DNA from: Chamaea fasciata
Lineage: Eukaryota > Chordata > Aves > Passeriformes > Sylviidae
Direction of reading: 5' to 3'
Length of the DNA stretch: 64,000 nt
NCBI GenBank assembly: GCA_029207755.1
Contig: JARCOQ010000066.1
Coordinates: forward strand, 248,001 to 312,000
Below are positions 60,456 to 64,000 of this stretch, in pieces. Made by a program: the position numbers and the translations under genes. Position 1 is the stretch's first letter. Each line of letters opens with the position of its first letter. The notes under the pieces are model-generated. The model saw only the letters and a program-made list of their open reading frames with translations. It searched no databases and was not told the DNA's origin.

Positions 60456-61079
60456 CCAAAAACCCTCTGGAGCCACATGACAAGCAGTCTGTAAGATGTG
60501 AACCTCAGATCAAATCATCCATTCCATTCTTAAGATTGATTAATAGTTTAAATTCCTATTTAAAATATCTCCTTCTTTAGTTATTCTTTTAGGTTTAGGG
60601 AATGTTTTCCTCAAACAAAATCTTGCACTTGTAATACACCACTCTTAAAAGAGATTTTAACTCTTATGTACCTTCCTATCTCAATTTCATAGAGGGATTA
60701 TAACAGGTTTCTTCCAGAGGGACAGCACAGGCCCCAAGATCCCAAACCCAGGGAAACAGAGAGAGTGAACTCTCCCAACACTCCAGCTGTGGTTGGGAAA
60801 AGCTATAACAATGACACAAAGGACACATCTCACGTCCCAGAGCACCAGCCCTGGAATGGCAACATCACCCAGATAGGCGTCTCTGAAAGGATCCAAAAAG
60901 ATGCAGTCTACAACAGGGTTATCCCACACAGGGAGTTGCAGCTACATTAGCAAAAACATTTCCAGAAAATCTCCATTTTCTTCTCTGTCCCTCATTCCCG
61001 TTTTGAAAATTCCCTTTTTCCAGCTAAAATTCATTTGAAAACACAATCTACATCCACACGGCGAGCACAGGACTTTGCA

Positions 61080-61427
61080 GCAAGACCAGCACCCTTGCTG
61101 GCACTCTGGAAATGCCAGCACAGTGTGCCGGGACAGTGGCGGCGGCCTCGGGGACACGCACCGGGAAGGTGGGGCAATGCTGACACCCCATGGCTGCTCC
61201 TGCACCACCGACGGCAGCGGCACAGCCAGCACCCCAAAGGCTGCCTGCAAATTGCCTCACGTCTCACACACCTCCCACTGAGCCCCCGGTGCTCCGACAA
61301 AACCACCTCAGCGTCCTCCTGCTCAAGCTCCAACTTCCCCGGTGCTTTGCACGCATCCAAAACACGGCGCAGCAATCGCCGGCCCTTCTGTCCAGAACAC
61401 AATTAAAACTCGGATTCAGCCCCCAAG
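61080..61427. other. GC-rich block of unit copy 4
   Basis: This is the same sequence as in copies 2 and 3, with the same opposed frames (61,190-61,642 plus; 61,031-61,402 minus). Lack of any change among three copies reflects recent duplication and says nothing about selection. Confidence 0.45.
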
Positions 61428-62109
61428 GACAACTTGCAGAGCCCTGTATACAGCAAGTCTGGCCTGATCTCACCGTGCATTTACAGGCATGGCATTTCTC
61501 CTGGGGGTTAAGGAACAGAACCTGGTCATTGCACGCAATCACAGACATAAGGCAAAATAAATCTGGAAGTCTCTTCAACATTTGTTGCTTAAAGCTCTTT
61601 AAACCAGCCTATTCTCTGGCTCAGAAATTAAGTGGAAAATGACAAATGCAATCACTTGCAGTGCATCTGAGCCCTGAATGATCTCATGACACAAGTCAAG
61701 CCTGTCTAGGCCCAACACCATCTTTCGAGAACATTTCATTCAAGCTGAAAGAACACTCATTTCCACCTACAAGAACCCTAAAGAAATCATTGCAGGAAAA
61801 AAGCTGTCATTAGTACCAGAACATGTCTCAAATACCTGCAATGTCATTTAGAAACTGCATTGCACCATGACAGCAACTTCTTTCTAGAACACTCTTTTGG
61901 ACAGATACAATGCTATTGCACTAAAAATAACCTGGGTCAAACAATGAGGAAAGGAGGATGTTCTAACACAGACACAGCTTACCGCATTTGGACAATATTT
62001 CAGCATCATCTAGAAAGAAGGGAAATCTTGTTTGAAGGCCTGACAGCAAGTTAAAAGTTGAGCATTCTGGTTGGGTCACAGGGTGCAATGAACTCAGCCA
62101 CCACCACAG

Positions 62110-62153
62110 GCCTGCTGGCAGGAGGGCTTCCCTGCTGGCAGGAGGGCTTCCCT
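62110..62153. repeat. 20-bp direct duplication, copy 4
   Basis: This is the same two-copy 20-bp repeat in unit copy 4. Confidence 0.9.
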
Positions 62154-63400
62154 GGCACAGCTGATCCTCCAGAGCCTCCTGAGGCCTCCCCCTGCCCTCA
62201 GGCACAAGGCTGCTCTGCCCAGGGCCGTACCCAGCACTGCACACTGACCCCAAACACTCCAGGAGCCCACTGGGGCCACAGCAACCGCCTGGCGCCCCCA
62301 ACACTCCATGGACGTCAACCCGTTATGAGCACGGCAACAGCCTGGCACCCAAACATTCCCACCACTGCTGTCTCCTGGGAAACAGATGCAGAACCCAGCA
62401 ATAGGATTACCCCTATTAGCAGTACCACAGACACAGGCTGCCATTGCTACCAGTGATAAAAATTCAACCAAAATCCCATCCATTTCATTCTGCTGCCAAC
62501 CCTCTCTGATTTAGCTAAGAGAATCATCTGCGTTTCTTCCCACGATCTGATCTACTTCATAAACCATTTCTTTCCAGTTTCAAACCAAACGACATGCATA
62601 TAAATATTTTACAATTTCCCTAAATAATATCCACATTTACCTGAAAACCATTTACTGCATCTCTACCACAAGTGTTGTTTCTCACAGCTGAAAGTTAATT
62701 ACAAATACAGGCTCCAATTTAGCCCAACATTTCCAGCCTCTCCAAAGTGCACTTCCATTTGTACACTGGATTTCCATCTTATCTCAATACATAGGATGTA
62801 AAAGAAAGTACATCATGCATTCCCTTGAATTTTTCCACAAACTTGGGGAAGACAACACCACCAAAATAAAGCAAATCCAGACTCCTACCTTGTCACTGTT
62901 GTAGATGTGCTCTCAGTAGAGCACATTTCCACCATTTCTGCACTATTTCCTCTCTCTGCTTGATACTCTTCCTCTTCTTTTCAAAATCCTTTCACACTGA
63001 ATTGACCATATAAGTGGGATGTCACCCGTATTAGTACCAAATGCCCCTCTGCTGCAACTAAATTCTACTTTTCCTATGAATTTATCATCATTCAGGTTTT
63101 GTCCGCAAAGAGTCACACCGAATAGTCACAATAAATTTTGAAGCTTTGCTCAGAAAGTGCCTTGTAACCCAAGAATGCCCCTGCTCACAAAAAGTGCACT
63201 GAGTAATAATACACTGGTCTGTGTTAGCACAGCTCACTAAACGGCCCAGTTATTCTGCCTAACGCTGTCATCTCCCCCATTTACCAAACCATTCATTCTT
63301 ATCACCCACAGTACCTGTCATTTAAGTGTTATCATTAGTTCTGCTTCAACAATGAACATACATAGAGATGCTCTGCCAGCCTGGGCAGACCATCCTGTTT

Positions 63401-63421
63401 CCCCCCACACACACACACACA
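63401..63421. repeat. C6 and (CA)8 microsatellite, copy 4
   Basis: This has the same composition and length as in the other units, even though copy 4 carries other changes nearby. Confidence 0.9.
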
Positions 63422-63689
63422 ACTTCTCTGAGCTCTCTATTTAAGCTCTAGGAACACTTGGAGAATAGTTTTTTAATCTTCAATTATTGCAATTTACCCC
63501 CGTATCCACAGCACTATTAAAATGCTTTCTCTTAGCAAGATGAAATACTGCTACTATTTCTGCAATTCATCAGCTGATAAAGGGCAGTGCTACAGAGAGC
63601 TTCTAAACCAAACACCACTGACATGGCATCAGGACCAATTGAAAAGCATTTGATTTTCTAGTTGCAATTATGCTTGAACCAGATTATTC

Positions 63690-63708
63690 AAAAAAAATAA
63701 AAAAAAAA
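63690..63708 (+). repeat. Interrupted A tract, copy 4
   Basis: The tract is A8, T, A10, then CAAAAACCC, shorter than the pure A22 of the other copies and broken by T at 63,698. This makes copy 4 distinguishable from copies 1-3. Confidence 0.9.
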
Positions 63709-64000
63709 CAAAAACCCTCTGGAGCCACATGACAAGCAGTCTGTAAGATGTGAACCTCAGATAAAATCATCCATTCCATTCTTAAGATTGATTAATAGTT
63801 TAAATTCCTATTTAAAATATCTCCTTCTTTAGTTATTCTTTTAGGTTTAGGGAATGGTTTCCTCAAACAAAATCTTGCACTTGTAATACACCACTCTTAA
63901 AAGAGATTTTAACTCTTATGTACCTTCCTATCTCAATTTCATAGAGGGATTATAACAGGTTTCTTCCAGAGGGACAGCACAGGCCCCAAGATCCCAAACC

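Larger units (their letters stand above)
57801..61056. repeat. 3.26-kb tandem unit, copy 3 (3,256 bp)
   Basis: This complete unit matches copy 2 base for base wherever I compared them, except G at 60,009. The same G is found in copy 1 (53,497), whereas copies 2 and 4 have C. Such alternation suggests that two-unit blocks were exchanged or converted. Confidence 0.95.
61057..64000. repeat. 3.26-kb tandem unit, copy 4, cut by window end
   Basis: The first 2.2 kb looks identical to copies 2 and 3. From 63,298 it acquires private changes: C at 63,298, A at 63,645, a T inside the A-tract at 63,698, A at 63,763 and G at 63,857. The unit is about 300 bp short of complete when the window ends, so the array may continue. 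The denser changes may mean that an array edge is near. Confidence 0.93.

Noticed and set aside
1..64000. rRNA, tRNA, telomere repeat or CENP-B-box sequences
   Set aside because: I looked for conserved rRNA and tRNA motifs, TTAGGG tracts and CENP-B-like boxes and saw none.

Overview
The window holds no gene that I can support. It is eukaryotic tandem-repeat DNA and has two parts. I read it as vertebrate nuclear DNA, most likely heterochromatic or subtelomeric. A bird is a weak first guess, because I recognise no mammalian SINE or LINE and no bacterial gene signals, but I cannot name the species from the sequence alone.

Part one (1 to about 51,287) is an uninterrupted satellite array. The monomer is 47 bp and carries GGATCC and CCATGG overlapping by two bases. 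A 42-bp variant lacks 5 bp. The monomer itself looks like three sub-repeats of 15, 16 and 16 bp, each beginning TCCAT. Monomers are organised into higher-order repeats (HORs). On the left (1,731-6,309) the HOR is 1,094 or 797 bp. A 6,535-bp block is then partly duplicated (6,790-17,215). A more mixed stretch follows (17,216-22,801). The right side (22,802-50,728) was built by overlapping tandem duplications with periods of 5,906, 2,916, 4,547, 2,085 and 1,327/1,324 bp. A diverged second set of monomers, marked by CTGGATACGTGG, is seen from about 12.9 kb and is frequent only from about 21.6 kb rightwards.

The consensus monomer has no stop codon in any of its six frames, and 47 is not a multiple of 3. 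Long open frames (up to 690 codons) therefore appear everywhere on both strands. I treat them as a property of the repeat, because most HOR periods are not multiples of 3 and the frames do not stay in register between copies.

Part two (51,288-64,000) begins abruptly and is a different tandem array with a 3,256-bp unit: four copies, the last cut by the window end. Each unit has two GC-rich blocks, a long AT-rich section, a (CA)8 tract and an A22 tract. The central copies are almost identical. Copy 1 is diverged mainly at its satellite-side end, and copy 4 mainly in its last 700 bp. I recognise no protein domain in the unit. Three short exon-like segments on the minus strand are kept in all copies and are listed as weak candidates.
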